Made by a program: the position numbers and the translations under genes | Assembly (NCBI RefSeq): GCF_947491795.1 | Contig: NZ_CANLKW010000001.1 | Span: 558,001 to 622,000, forward strand | DNA from: an uncultured Roseobacter sp. | GTDB taxonomy: Bacteria; Pseudomonadota; Alphaproteobacteria; Rhodobacterales; Rhodobacteraceae | DNA length: 64,000 bases | Direction of reading: 5' to 3' | Notes under the pieces: generated by a model | What the model was told of the DNA's origin: nothing | The model's input: only the letters and a program-made list of their open reading frames with translations | Databases searched by the model: none | In this document: positions 51,715-60,097 of the stretch, in pieces | How the letters are laid out: every line of letters begins with the position of its first letter | How positions within the stretch are numbered: the stretch's first letter is position 1

Positions 51715-52203
51715 ATGATTGAATACGCTCAGTACTTGTTGCTGACAAATCCGCTGGAGTTCTACACAGCCATCGTCGCGACGCTTGGTGTCGCATTCTG
51801 GATGCTCGATCGCAGATCAATGAAGGCGGCACTCAAAGCAACAAAAGGGGCCGAGATCAACGCATTGCGATTGGAAAGGCAAAAGACTGAAGCAAGCGTT
51901 GAACAGAGCTTCGCCACGCTTCAACTAAGGTGCCAAGCCTCTCGAGACGCCTGGCGCGACCACGAATGGCGAAATGGGCCAAAACTTCGTTCACCCTTAC
52001 GCTCCTCCGAAGAGCAAAAAGAGATACAGCAGCTTGAGCTGGCCGCGAGGGCATATCTGGAGCAGTTCAAAGCATCGGCACCAGACCCCGGTAGCTGCGA
52101 TATCGAGAAACTGGCAGCTTACTTCTCGGAAGCCAATCGCACATCGTTGGAGTTCGCTAGGCTTGCTTCACAACTGCCTGAACCTAAAAACCGTTTTCAC
52201 TGA
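51715..52203 (+). CDS. Island hypothetical protein: one membrane helix plus coiled coil
   Basis: 162 residues. A single N-terminal transmembrane helix (FYTAIVATLGVAFWML) is followed by charged heptad-like sequence (MKAALKATKGAEINALRLERQKTEASVEQSFATLQLRCQASRDAW), then a polar C-terminal domain. I do not recognise the family. Ribosome site GGAAGG precedes the ATG. The frame continues open after its TGA (52201-52203) to the large gene that follows, without a stop for 87 bases. It may act with that protein as a membrane partner; this is inference from order and spacing. Confidence 0.68.
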   Translation: MIEYAQYLLLTNPLEFYTAIVATLGVAFWMLDRRSMKAALKATKGAEINALRLERQKTEASVEQSFATLQLRCQASRDAWRDHEWRNGPKLRSPLRSSEEQKEIQQLELAARAYLEQFKASAPDPGSCDIEKLAAYFSEANRTSLEFARLASQLPEPKNRFH

Positions 52204-52290
52204 CCCGCTAGGAACCGACAACCAAGTACTAATGAGTATGCTGCGTGCGTAGCCTCAAGGTCGACCTTTGCGGAAAACGAAAATGCGTGT

Positions 52291-55200
52291 GTGTCAACTC
52301 CCTGCGAGGGTATTGTGTCTAAAGACGATGATGATCTGTTAAAACTGATCTCTGATTTTATAAAGGGAAAAGCAGGCCCGCCTGATGCAACAATGGCGAG
52401 CTTAAATCTTGGCGAGAAGGTCAATCTGGAGGATTTCGCACCTTCTCCCCTCAGCAAAACATTTGGGGATTTCTCAAAAGAATACAAAACAGTCTGTAGG
52501 GCACTGAAAAAATTCGGTCGTGTGAATTGTTTGCGCATTATTGGCGCTATGATGACTATCCCTGAATTGCAGGCTAACCACTATCGTTTGGAAGTCCTGA
52601 TCCACTTAGTGTTCCTTCATGCAGAAGGAAAATCTCGGCCTACGCCAGCGAATGTAACAGCTTGGTTTAACGCACTCGACAAGGGGACGTGCGGAAGGCA
52701 AGAAGACGCGACCGAAGATGTATTTGTTGCCCCTGTCACATTTGAAGGGCGGCAATATAGACTTTTTGAGGGAAGTGCTGAAGGCAATCGCTTCCACACT
52801 CAAATGTTCTTGACGATCTTACAGGACATGCCGAATGGCGGACCTTACACCATGATGAAAAATGGTGTTCGCTCGATCCTCGTACTATCCGAGCTGATTG
52901 CAGAGCGATTTGGTGTCCCGCCTTACTATGTAGGGGCTACAACACCAAAATCGGGGATCGGCAAACCCTCACCAGAGACGTGGCGAGAGTTACGCCGAAG
53001 GGTCGTCTTCTCGCAGAACGAGCTTGAAGACCATACGATTGGTCTGTCAACGCTTGAGCCCTTCTTTATTCAGAAAGATCACGCGAAAGGTCTCCTAGAC
53101 CATATGCCTGGTCATAGCCCTTTGGATTGGCATCCTCTTATCCTGCATAAGGATGAACTGGTCGTCTTCCATCCGACGATGATCGGCACGGCGATCCGTC
53201 ATATGATGATAACGCTATGTCAAAGGATGGACATGGAAAGAGAGCTGCACGAAGCGCTTGCCAATGCGTACGTGCAACTTTTTGCCAATAAAGGCTTACT
53301 CAAGAAAAATCCGCCGCCACTTCAGATGCAGTATTGTGGCCCGTTCCATGCCGCACAACTCGTGCAGGAGCTGGATAAAGGGCGATACTTACACCTCTTG
53401 TTCTTTGTTGATGGCTTTGAGGGCTTCGCAGAAGAAACATTTATCGGCACGAACTCAGTAGACCCGATTTCGGATTATGTGGGGAAATCAATCGAAGAAG
53501 CGCATAAGAAATGCGTTGAGGCGTCGGACTTCCGCGAGGGCCTGACACTTGTTATTCCATGCGGCTGGGGTCGATATGTCGGATTTAGACCACCTGAACT
53601 CCCTCAAAGTTGGCGCGTTGATTTGATGCCCCCTCATGATGCGCTTGCTTTTCATGACATGCCTAAATTCAAGACTACTGACTTATTCAAGATATTGGAT
53701 GCTCAAGAGGCCGTGTCAGAACAGAATATCGTCCTGATCAATGCAAACGGCATTTTTAATTTGTGGGCGTGGATGATGAATAACGATGGACACATCGTCC
53801 AACATGAGAAGTTGGAGCATGATTTTGCTACTGCGGACCATCCCGGAATGATGCATATTCCAACAAATAGCTTGTTGGATGCTCGCATTGAATCCTATCT
53901 CGCGTCTGACATTCGGACCTTGGAGCGTCCAGATGGTACATTTGCAGAAGCGCAACGCGCACATGCAACGCCAAGATACGGTACGCGATCTCTATCGCCA
54001 TTTTACGTTGATGTTACTGGCTACCACGACGGTGAATATCGAAATGTCTATCTTGGTGAAAAAGGGCAATACTGGATAAGCGTGAGCAGCAAGGATGGCT
54101 TGGACCGACATAGCGCCTACCAGCTTCTTTCTCTGACTATGCACTGGGCCGAGAAAGTTTTTCGCATGATTGATGCACAAAATGAGACCCCGCAGGGTGT
54201 TCAGATGTCTCACCATGTTGCCTTTGGTGACGATGAGATCGCGATTGATGGGACTGCACCAAGACCAACCGATGAAGAAATTACTTCCCTGATCGAGCGA
54301 CGCTCTGGCACTCAGTCCGAGAGTGTGGACGTTGTCATCGATGTCAAGGAGGGCTTCATGTCGGCAGGTCGTCGTGCGGACAATTTCGGAGAGCGACAAC
54401 TTGTTGGGGCGCTGATCAGCGCCTGTGCTGAGGTGCAAGGGCGCGAGCTAGACCGAGATGAACTTGAAACGCTGATTTGGTCAGTAGTGAAGTCAGAGAA
54501 AGCGCGGCACTTGCACGCGTTCTCTGAGCCAGATTTGCGCGACTATGTTCGTGATCATTTGCCGTCACCTTTGGTCGTTGAACAGCTAGACGATGCCTTC
54601 ACACGGATCGGACTAGGATGGTCGTGTCGCGACCGCTCGGACGGTCACAAAATTGAAGGCAAAGGCCCGTGTGCCGCTTATCTCACTCAGTTGCTCGATG
54701 TGCTTGCTGCGCGGTTCAAGGAACAGGTGGCAACCTTTGATCGCGAAGCTTTACTTGAGCGCGCGTTGCTCAATCACGAGTCTTGTTCGCACGAAAGTGA
54801 CGTATGGAAGCGCACCTATGGTGCGGTTGAGGCACTGAGCGATACGGACGATTTTGCAGTTCAAGATGCCTCCGAAGAAATCGGACGCCTATTTGCTGGA
54901 AGCATGGCATCGAGGATCATTGCTGAGGCTGCCATATGCGAAGCGCCATTAGACAAAGGCTTCGAACCTGGTGATATGGACATCAATAGACTCCTTGCTG
55001 ATGCCTCACAGATGCATCACCTGGGCGGGTACCGCGCAGCTATGCTTGCGGGCATTATGCCGCCAGAGATCGTGATCTCACCTGCTGGTGAAGTCATGAT
55101 GGATCACGGGTTCAGTGACGCTGTGATAAGACCGTTTGGTCAGCATTTTACCGCACACTCCCTCGCAGGAGAGAAGAAAAAATACGCCTCTCGCTACGAG

Positions 55201-56211
55201 TCCAAGGAAGCAAGCCAAACACCGCCCGATCTTTCCGAGAAAGAACAGAAAGATAAGGATGCCTTTGAGACGGCTTGGCTTGATGAGTTCGGCTTCAGCG
55301 CCGAAGATTTTCTCAGATTTATCGGCGGTTTTTGGATGATCTTGCAGACCGATGGCAAGCCGATCATCAAAGAGCCACGCTCAGCTCTTGTTAAACGGAT
55401 CGGGAAGGACATCGAACTTGACGATGAAATAGTCGGTAAGTGTCTCAATAGCTTTACGCTTCAACCGCGCCCATCATGGACTGACGTGCCAGACGGTTAT
55501 CCTGACCACGCGTGGCATCCGTGGCGATTTCAAAGACAACTGTCGTTGGTGACGAAACCCATTATTCAGTTGAATGATGAAGAAGACCCAACGCTGATGA
55601 TCGCTCCCGCCATGTGCGTTCTGCACTTGGAACGGTTCTATGCGAATACGCTTGAAGGCGTATTCTCGCATGACATGTTCAGAGCGAACGGGAAGCTTTA
55701 CAAGCTGATGGACGCGATTAATGGTGAGGTGGGCGAAGAGTTCAATAGCATTGTAGCGAAGAAGTTTGAAGAGATTGGCTGGGAAGCCAAGCCCAATCAA
55801 TCGGATGGTCAAATCTTCAACAGGCCGAAATCACAGAAATTTGGCGATGTTGATGTGCTAGCGTGGAACAAAGCGAGCAAACGCCTTCTGATCATCGAAT
55901 GCAAAGATTTGTCGTTTGATAAGACAATCGGCGAAGTCGCAAATCGATTGTCGAAGTATCAAGGCGGTATCAAGAGCAACGGCAAACCAGATGACCTCAA
56001 GAAGCACTTGAACAGATGCGAAGAGATTGAGGCGAATCTCGATAAGGTTGGCGAGTATGTTGGCATGGAGATTGAGACGGTGGAGCGTATCTTGTTGCTC
56101 AGCCAACCTACGCCTTTGATTTTTGCGGAATTGGCCGATAAGCACTCCGTGGAAGTCATCACATTTACGGGTATTGAAACGAGCTATGAAGAGCCTTCAA
56201 AGGGTGAGTGA
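52291..56211 (+). CDS. Very large island protein with C-terminal PD-(D/E)XK nuclease site
   Basis: 1306 residues, the main cargo of the island. I recognise only the C-terminal region: EEFNSIVAKKFEEIGWEAKP from about 1150, then GDVDVLAWN with Asp1188 and LLIIECKDL with Glu1203 and Lys1205, the D...ExK core of restriction-endonuclease-like folds. YQGGIK and a helical end follow. The N-terminal 1100 residues contain no Walker, helicase, methylase, TIR or HEPN motif that I can find by eye, and no membrane helix. The longest frame starts at GTG 52291; GTG 52315 (MSKDDDDLLKLISDF) with GAGGG 4 bases upstream is a likelier start. The gene is AT-richer than the host. Single-gene anti-phage nuclease is the best hypothesis. 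Confidence 0.82.
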   Translation: MSTPCEGIVSKDDDDLLKLISDFIKGKAGPPDATMASLNLGEKVNLEDFAPSPLSKTFGDFSKEYKTVCRALKKFGRVNCLRIIGAMMTIPELQANHYRLEVLIHLVFLHAEGKSRPTPANVTAWFNALDKGTCGRQEDATEDVFVAPVTFEGRQYRLFEGSAEGNRFHTQMFLTILQDMPNGGPYTMMKNGVRSILVLSELIAERFGVPPYYVGATTPKSGIGKPSPETWRELRRRVVFSQNELEDHTIGLSTLEPFFIQKDHAKGLLDHMPGHSPLDWHPLILHKDELVVFHPTMIGTAIRHMMITLCQRMDMERELHEALANAYVQLFANKGLLKKNPPPLQMQYCGPFHAAQLVQELDKGRYLHLLFFVDGFEGFAEETFIGTNSVDPISDYVGKSIEEAHKKCVEASDFREGLTLVIPCGWGRYVGFRPPELPQSWRVDLMPPHDALAFHDMPKFKTTDLFKILDAQEAVSEQNIVLINANGIFNLWAWMMNNDGHIVQHEKLEHDFATADHPGMMHIPTNSLLDARIESYLASDIRTLERPDGTFAEAQRAHATPRYGTRSLSPFYVDVTGYHDGEYRNVYLGEKGQYWISVSSKDGLDRHSAYQLLSLTMHWAEKVFRMIDAQNETPQGVQMSHHVAFGDDEIAIDGTAPRPTDEEITSLIERRSGTQSESVDVVIDVKEGFMSAGRRADNFGERQLVGALISACAEVQGRELDRDELETLIWSVVKSEKARHLHAFSEPDLRDYVRDHLPSPLVVEQLDDAFTRIGLGWSCRDRSDGHKIEGKGPCAAYLTQLLDVLAARFKEQVATFDREALLERALLNHESCSHESDVWKRTYGAVEALSDTDDFAVQDASEEIGRLFAGSMASRIIAEAAICEAPLDKGFEPGDMDINRLLADASQMHHLGGYRAAMLAGIMPPEIVISPAGEVMMDHGFSDAVIRPFGQHFTAHSLAGEKKKYASRYESKEASQTPPDLSEKEQKDKDAFETAWLDEFGFSAEDFLRFIGGFWMILQTDGKPIIKEPRSALVKRIGKDIELDDEIVGKCLNSFTLQPRPSWTDVPDGYPDHAWHPWRFQRQLSLVTKPIIQLNDEEDPTLMIAPAMCVLHLERFYANTLEGVFSHDMFRANGKLYKLMDAINGEVGEEFNSIVAKKFEEIGWEAKPNQSDGQIFNRPKSQKFGDVDVLAWNKASKRLLIIECKDLSFDKTIGEVANRLSKYQGGIKSNGKPDDLKKHLNRCEEIEANLDKVGEYVGMEIETVERILLLSQPTPLIFAELADKHSVEVITFTGIETSYEEPSKGE

Positions 56212-56343
56212 TCGGGCACAATGCCCTGGATGTGTTCCGCCGGTTGTTTGTTCGCCGCTCAATGTCTGCTCCTAACGTTTACGTCCTAATCGTTGGATCT
56301 GCAGCGAATGGCCGCTCTCCGCCCCTATCAAAGGAGCCTTGCG

Positions 56344-56387
56344 TTACAAATAAAACATGGCACTCGTAAGGCTAGCTAAGGTGCCAT
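56344..56387 (-). terminator. Intrinsic terminator of the island replication operon
   Basis: Stem ATGGCAC/GTGCCAT (56357-56387). On the minus strand it is followed by GTTTTATTTG, a U-rich run directly after the rep stop codon. Lies between the convergent 1306-residue protein and rep genes. Confidence 0.65.
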
Positions 56388-57758
56388 CTATGTATCGTAT
56401 CGCATCGGGCTATTCTGCGCTTTGACGAACACATAACGTTCTGACGCCTCGTTCAACTGTCGTGCTGTACGGGCCGGGTCTGCTTTGGTACTGTATTGCA
56501 TCTTTTCCGCGAGGCCGGTGATGAAATCGGACAGCGCGGTCAATGGCTGACCCTCCAGCGCTGCCAAAGTGATGCACGAGCCCAGAACGTTGCGGTAGAT
56601 AAGGGCGATATGATCTTCGCGCACCACTTCCTTCAATGGCTCTGGGTCTGTGCCTTCGGACATCTCTTCCAGATCGCTGTTCATCTCCGTCCGCGCCAGC
56701 GCCCAGATGGGATGCGCAGGCCAGCGGGCGCGGTTGGTGTCCCTGTCCGAAGGTGCGCAGTACCTGACCACCTCAAACGCCTCGCTGATCACGTCGCCAA
56801 ACCGGGCGTAAAAGTCAGACCATGTCCGAATGTGCCATCGGTCTTTCAGCAGGTTCTTTCCCGCCCGCACCTCCACCCGCCAGACGCGGTTTGGGCCAAT
56901 GTTTCTTCGTAACGTACCGTAACGTAGGAGATCGACCGTCGCCGGGTCTGCGTCCGCGTTTCTTCGTAACGTATCGTACCATATGTCCCACCAGTACGGT
57001 TTCGCTCTGGCCATGATCTCGGTGGTTTTATCGTATACGATGATTTGCCGGTTCGCGGGGCCACCCACGGTCACCGACGTCACGCGCGACGATCTGCCAT
57101 TCACCGCTATGTCATCGGCGGTCAGGTGGTCGCGGCGACGACAAGATGAATGCATGACGAAATGATCCGGGTTGAGGCGGAACCCCTGCGCCAGAATATC
57201 GACGCAAACATCTGCACGCGCGATGCTGACGTCTTCTTCGCGGTATCGGATGCCCCATGATGCCAGAACAGCGTCAAGGTGCTCACGCACCGCTCCTAGC
57301 CCCTCTGTGGCCAGAAAGAACGAGCCCACACTGACACGAATACCCCATGGGTCTTTGGCATTTGGGGTCTTTATACTCCAGTTTGCGCCAGAGTTCCCGC
57401 CGCTCAGAAGAAAGCTGTATCCCGCCCCGCCATGGGGTTTCAGAAGGAAGGTGAAGCCCCCATAGTCGAACTGGACATCGCGCCGTTCCTCTTCGGCACG
57501 CGCCTTGTCGGCCTTGAGAGCTTCCAGCAGGGTGTCAGTGATATGTGCTTTGACAGAGAGTGCAATCGTATCGAAACCCCGATGCAACACGGTCATATCG
57601 GGTTGCGCGGGTGGAGATGTATTTCCAGAGGGGGGTGCTACAATCACCCCCCTCAACTCAGCGGGCAGCGCTTTTGACACCTGACGGAAGCCTCCGGCGG
57701 AGCAGCTTCTGTTTTGGGGCCGGGCCGGTTGTTTTGGCGTGTTATTAGCGGTCTGCAT
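56388..57758 (-). CDS. Rolling-circle-type replication initiator (Rep_trans-like)
   Basis: 456-residue protein resembling the Rep_trans/MobT-type initiators of plasmids, filamentous phages and integrative elements. Seen are GFDTIALSVKAHI, FDYGGFTFLLKPHGGAGYSFLLSGG, PWGIRVSVGSFFLATEGLGAVREHLDAVLASWGI, SIARADVCVDILA, GGPANRQIIVYDKTTEI and VWRVEVRAGKNLL. These fit strand-nicking proteins, but I cannot point to the nucleophilic residue. ATG 57758 has GAGG about 6 bases upstream and overlaps the preceding small gene by 14 bases, so the longer frame to 57905 is rejected. It probably replicates or mobilises the excised circle. Confidence 0.78.
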   Translation of the reverse strand: MQTANNTPKQPARPQNRSCSAGGFRQVSKALPAELRGVIVAPPSGNTSPPAQPDMTVLHRGFDTIALSVKAHITDTLLEALKADKARAEEERRDVQFDYGGFTFLLKPHGGAGYSFLLSGGNSGANWSIKTPNAKDPWGIRVSVGSFFLATEGLGAVREHLDAVLASWGIRYREEDVSIARADVCVDILAQGFRLNPDHFVMHSSCRRRDHLTADDIAVNGRSSRVTSVTVGGPANRQIIVYDKTTEIMARAKPYWWDIWYDTLRRNADADPATVDLLRYGTLRRNIGPNRVWRVEVRAGKNLLKDRWHIRTWSDFYARFGDVISEAFEVVRYCAPSDRDTNRARWPAHPIWALARTEMNSDLEEMSEGTDPEPLKEVVREDHIALIYRNVLGSCITLAALEGQPLTALSDFITGLAEKMQYSTKADPARTARQLNEASERYVFVKAQNSPMRYDT

Positions 57759-57966
57759 TGGCTTGCCTCGCGATCCAGATTTCCGCGCGCTCGGCGCATT
57801 TGGCGAGGTTGAGCAGGTCCGACTGCGCGAAACTGGTGGTGTTCTGCCACTGGCCTTCAGCGTTTTTATAGGCGCGGGACAGATCGACGGAATGGAAACC
57901 GTCATTGTCCCAGATCGTTGCCGTGATCAGACCTAGTCTGAGCTTATGAGCGGGAGTTTTGGTCAT
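57745..57966 (-). CDS. Small conserved mobile-element protein
   Basis: 73 residues (MTKTPAHKLRLGLITATIWDNDGFHSVDLSRAYKNAEGQWQNTTSFAQSD...). Pattern of an LxxGxIxATIWxN start followed by a beta strand and a DLLNLAKCAERAEIWI helix is common in small proteins encoded before Rep genes of integrative elements; their function is unknown. A ribosome site AAAGG precedes ATG 57966. Overlaps the rep start, so translation is coupled. Confidence 0.75.
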   Translation of the reverse strand: MTKTPAHKLRLGLITATIWDNDGFHSVDLSRAYKNAEGQWQNTTSFAQSDLLNLAKCAERAEIWIARQANADR

Positions 57967-58089
57967 GGAGTTACCTTTCTGCAGACAAAGAAAGGGCGCG
58001 CGTCCGCGTTTGGACACGCGCCCGGTTTGAAGACCTTCCGGCCCCAAAATCCCGCGTGGCGCTGCTAACCCCGACGCGGGCAAAAGTGG

Positions 58090-58326
58090 TTATTTAGAAG
58101 TGTGCTTGCGTCTGCGCTCTTCCGCCCATGCGTTCAACTCGCGGCGGCGGTATCGTACAGAACGCCCCGATTTGAAAAATTCAGGTCCCTCGCCAGTGAC
58201 ACGCCATTTCTGCAAGGTCCGCACGCTTTGGCACAAGAAATCTGCGGCGGCGGTCTCGTCGATAAAGCCGTCGAGATATGCGCGGTCATTTGGATCAAGC
58301 ATTTCGGGTTGGTTTTTTTGCAACAT
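58090..58326 (-). CDS. AlpA-like excisionase / helix-turn-helix protein
   Basis: 78 residues with a MerR/HTH_17-type DNA-binding motif (FIDETAAADFLCQSVRTLQKWRVTGEGPEFFKSGRSVRYRRRELNAWAEERRRK). Such proteins serve as recombination-directionality factors or operon activators in tyrosine-integrase elements. An ATG eight codons later (MLDPNDRAYL) is an alternative start. First gene of the operon HTH, small protein, rep. Confidence 0.88.
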   Translation of the reverse strand: MLQKNQPEMLDPNDRAYLDGFIDETAAADFLCQSVRTLQKWRVTGEGPEFFKSGRSVRYRRRELNAWAEERRRKHTSK

Positions 58327-58618
58327 CGCATATTCCTTAACCTATCGATGCGGGAAAGCGCCCGACAATCATAAGTAGAAGTTAGCCGCCGCAAAACAGC
58401 GATATCAAGAAAAACATTCTGAAGACTTCAAAAATAAATTAATTATACCAATCTCTTATGTACATTTTTGATAAGCTTTGTGGACAACGCGAGATTGTAA
58501 AGTTCAATCTACGTTGAATATTTTCGACAACCACGTCCACAAAGCGAGTCGATAAAGGTTTGTAACGAACACCTTGCGGTTTTCATCATTGCAGGCTGCA
58601 CCAGAGAATAGTTAGGCG
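58327..58618. other. AT-rich non-coding region between integrase and replication operon
   Basis: About 290 bases, the most AT-rich stretch of the integration module. Contains the promoter of the HTH-rep operon and the inverted repeats at 58475-58545. The integrase stop lies at its right edge. Confidence 0.5.
58475..58545. repeat. Perfect inverted repeat pair, candidate replication/transfer origin
   Basis: Arms GCTTTGTGGAC (58475-58485) and GTCCACAAAGC (58535-58545), perfect over 11 bases around centre 58510. Nested inside are AGATTG/CAATCT (58492-58510) and AACG/CGTT. Such structures upstream of a rolling-circle rep gene often form the double-strand origin or oriT. Binding of the HTH protein is another option. 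Confidence 0.5.
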
Positions 58619-59815
58619 CTAAACAACCCGTAACCGCTTTTTCAAAGCTGTTTCATTGATTCCATGGTTGCGCATCGCCCCAGCCAAACGGCTGGCGACC
58701 GATCCCGCCGCACGCTGAACCGCGTCATCCGCAAAATGCGAATACCGCAGTGTGGTCTGCAGGTTCTTGTGACCCATGATCTCTTTCAGCAAAAACGGAT
58801 CAATGCCGCTCATCACCGCAACGGATGCATAGGTATGGCGCAGATCGTGCATCCGCACATCCTCCAGCCCTGCCCGCTTTCGGATGCGCAGCCAAGGCTT
58901 TTGCAAGTTGATTAAAGGACCGTATTCGCTTTCACCAAGGATCACATAGGGGTTTCCCGGCTTGCGCGGTAACGCCATGACGATGTTGTAAGCTTCCCTT
59001 GGCAGTGGAATGCGCCGCCTACCCGTCTTGCTGTCGGGTAATTCAAGATGGTGCGGCGTGATGTATTCCCATTTGAGAGTACGTATTTCTCCCATGCGGC
59101 AACCCGTCAGCATCAGCAGGTAGATTGCAGAGACAGCGTGGGGTGTTTCATCGCCGCTTTCCAAAGCGTCGGCCAAAACCTTGCCAAGTCGTGCTTGTTC
59201 CGCTTCGCTCAGATAGCGCTTCTTTTCTTCTTCTCGGAATTTCTTGATCCGGCGGGCTGGGTTGGAACTATCAGTTTTCAGTCCCCAGTCCTCCGCCAGA
59301 TTGAACATCTTTGACAGGATGCTGACCGCGCGGTTCGCGGTGTATGGGCGATCCCGCAGATCGTAGTGAAATTTCACCACTTCAGCCCGTGTCACATCGA
59401 CGATTTTACGACTGCCAAGTTTTGGTTTGATGCAAGTGCGGACCATAATCTTGTACCCCTTGCGGGTGGAAGGCTTGCAATGCTGTTCGGCATATTCGGT
59501 CAGGAAGCGGTCACATAATGCGCCAATCGTTTCGCCGCTCAGGTGGCGCTGGCGCTCTTCTGACGGGTTCCCGCCTCGCGCAACGTCACCAAGCAGCTTG
59601 CGGGCTTCAACACGCGCCTGATCGGCGGTCAGCGCCCCGTGCTGCCCGATGGAACGGCGACGCGTTCTGCCCCCGGCCCTGTACTGCACCAGATAGGACT
59701 TCCGGCCTGAGGCAAAGACCCGGACGCCAAAGCCGGACAAATCGCCATCCCAGACCAGATAGTCTTTGGCACGGACTTCCAAGGCTTCTACAGCACGTTT
59801 TGTCAGTTTGGACAT
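58619..59815 (-). CDS. int: Tyrosine-type site-specific integrase
   Basis: 398 residues of the P4/DUF4102 class. N-terminal arm-binding-like domain (DYLVWDGDLSGFGVRVFASGRKSYLVQYR), core-binding domain, then the catalytic domain. The R in TGCRMGEIRTLKW, the HxxR in MHDLRHTYASV, and His/Tyr in IMGHKNLQTTLRYSHF are complete. Reads toward the replication module, with its start 192 bases inside attR. P4-like integrases use tRNA 3' ends as targets, which fits the tRNA-Asn junctions. Confidence 0.96.
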   Translation of the reverse strand: MSKLTKRAVEALEVRAKDYLVWDGDLSGFGVRVFASGRKSYLVQYRAGGRTRRRSIGQHGALTADQARVEARKLLGDVARGGNPSEERQRHLSGETIGALCDRFLTEYAEQHCKPSTRKGYKIMVRTCIKPKLGSRKIVDVTRAEVVKFHYDLRDRPYTANRAVSILSKMFNLAEDWGLKTDSSNPARRIKKFREEEKKRYLSEAEQARLGKVLADALESGDETPHAVSAIYLLMLTGCRMGEIRTLKWEYITPHHLELPDSKTGRRRIPLPREAYNIVMALPRKPGNPYVILGESEYGPLINLQKPWLRIRKRAGLEDVRMHDLRHTYASVAVMSGIDPFLLKEIMGHKNLQTTLRYSHFADDAVQRAAGSVASRLAGAMRNHGINETALKKRLRVV

Positions 59816-59857
59816 ATCAAGAACACCTCACTGGTTTTGTCAGCAGATTTCCCGAAA

Positions 59858-59877
59858 ACGGAAGCATTACGGAAGCA
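59858..59877 (+). repeat. Right paired 9-bp repeats, candidate integrase arm sites
   Basis: ACGGAAGCA at 59858-59866 and 59869-59877, 11-base period, same orientation as the left pair at 50644. Lies 130 bases inside attR, between the integrase start and the core repeat. Confidence 0.6.
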
Positions 59878-60007
59878 CTGCGCATCAAATTACAGGGTTA
59901 GAGGTGGTACAGGGGCGCATCTAAAGTCAAGAATAACATATACGATTCAATGATTTACCGTAAGCTGGCGAAAAATGGCGAAACCCGGCGAAACGCCACT
60001 GGGCAGG

Positions 60008-60053
60008 CTGTTAATCAATTGGTCGTAGGTTCGATCCCTACCGCCGGAGCCAA
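60008..60053 (+). repeat. attR: 46-bp direct repeat, truncated tRNA-Asn copy
   Basis: Perfect copy of 50534-50579, containing the 3' half of tRNA-Asn from the anticodon loop to CCA. It lacks the 5' half and is not a functional tRNA. Marks the right junction of the island. Confidence 0.95.
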
Positions 60054-60060
60054 AGAATTC

Positions 60061-60097
60061 AAGGGCTTAGCGCAGGCGCGTTAAGCCCTTTGTTTTT
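60061..60097 (+). terminator. Former terminator of tRNA-Asn, now displaced by the island
   Basis: Stem AAGGGCTTA(G)CGC / GCG(T)TAAGCCCTT followed by TGTTTTT, 7 bases after attR. Its position fits the original terminator of the tRNA gene before insertion. It now lies 9.5 kb away from the intact tRNA. Confidence 0.75.

Larger units (their letters stand above)
50534..60053. mobile_element. Integrated genetic element (about 9.5 kb) in tRNA-Asn
   Basis: Bounded by the perfect 46-bp repeat. It carries a tyrosine integrase near the right end reading inward, an AlpA-like HTH gene, a small conserved mobile-element gene and a rolling-circle-type initiator. No phage structural, plasmid-partition or conjugation genes are present, so it is an IME or phage-satellite-like element rather than a prophage or full ICE. 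The 50.6-56.2 kb cargo (SNase-fold nuclease, small membrane protein, 1306-residue nuclease) is visibly AT-richer than the host DNA and than the 56.4-60 kb integration/replication module. This suggests the two halves have different origins. Confidence 0.92.

Noticed and set aside
52201..52291. Possible single protein across the TGA at 52201-52203, as the frame stays open from 51715 to 56211
   Set aside because: Only 87 bases stay open after the stop, which is not rare by chance; a good GTG start with ribosome site exists at 52315. Recoding or a nonsense mutation is not supported.
50504..60053. Prophage
   Set aside because: No capsid, portal, terminase, tail or lysis gene is present between the att sites.
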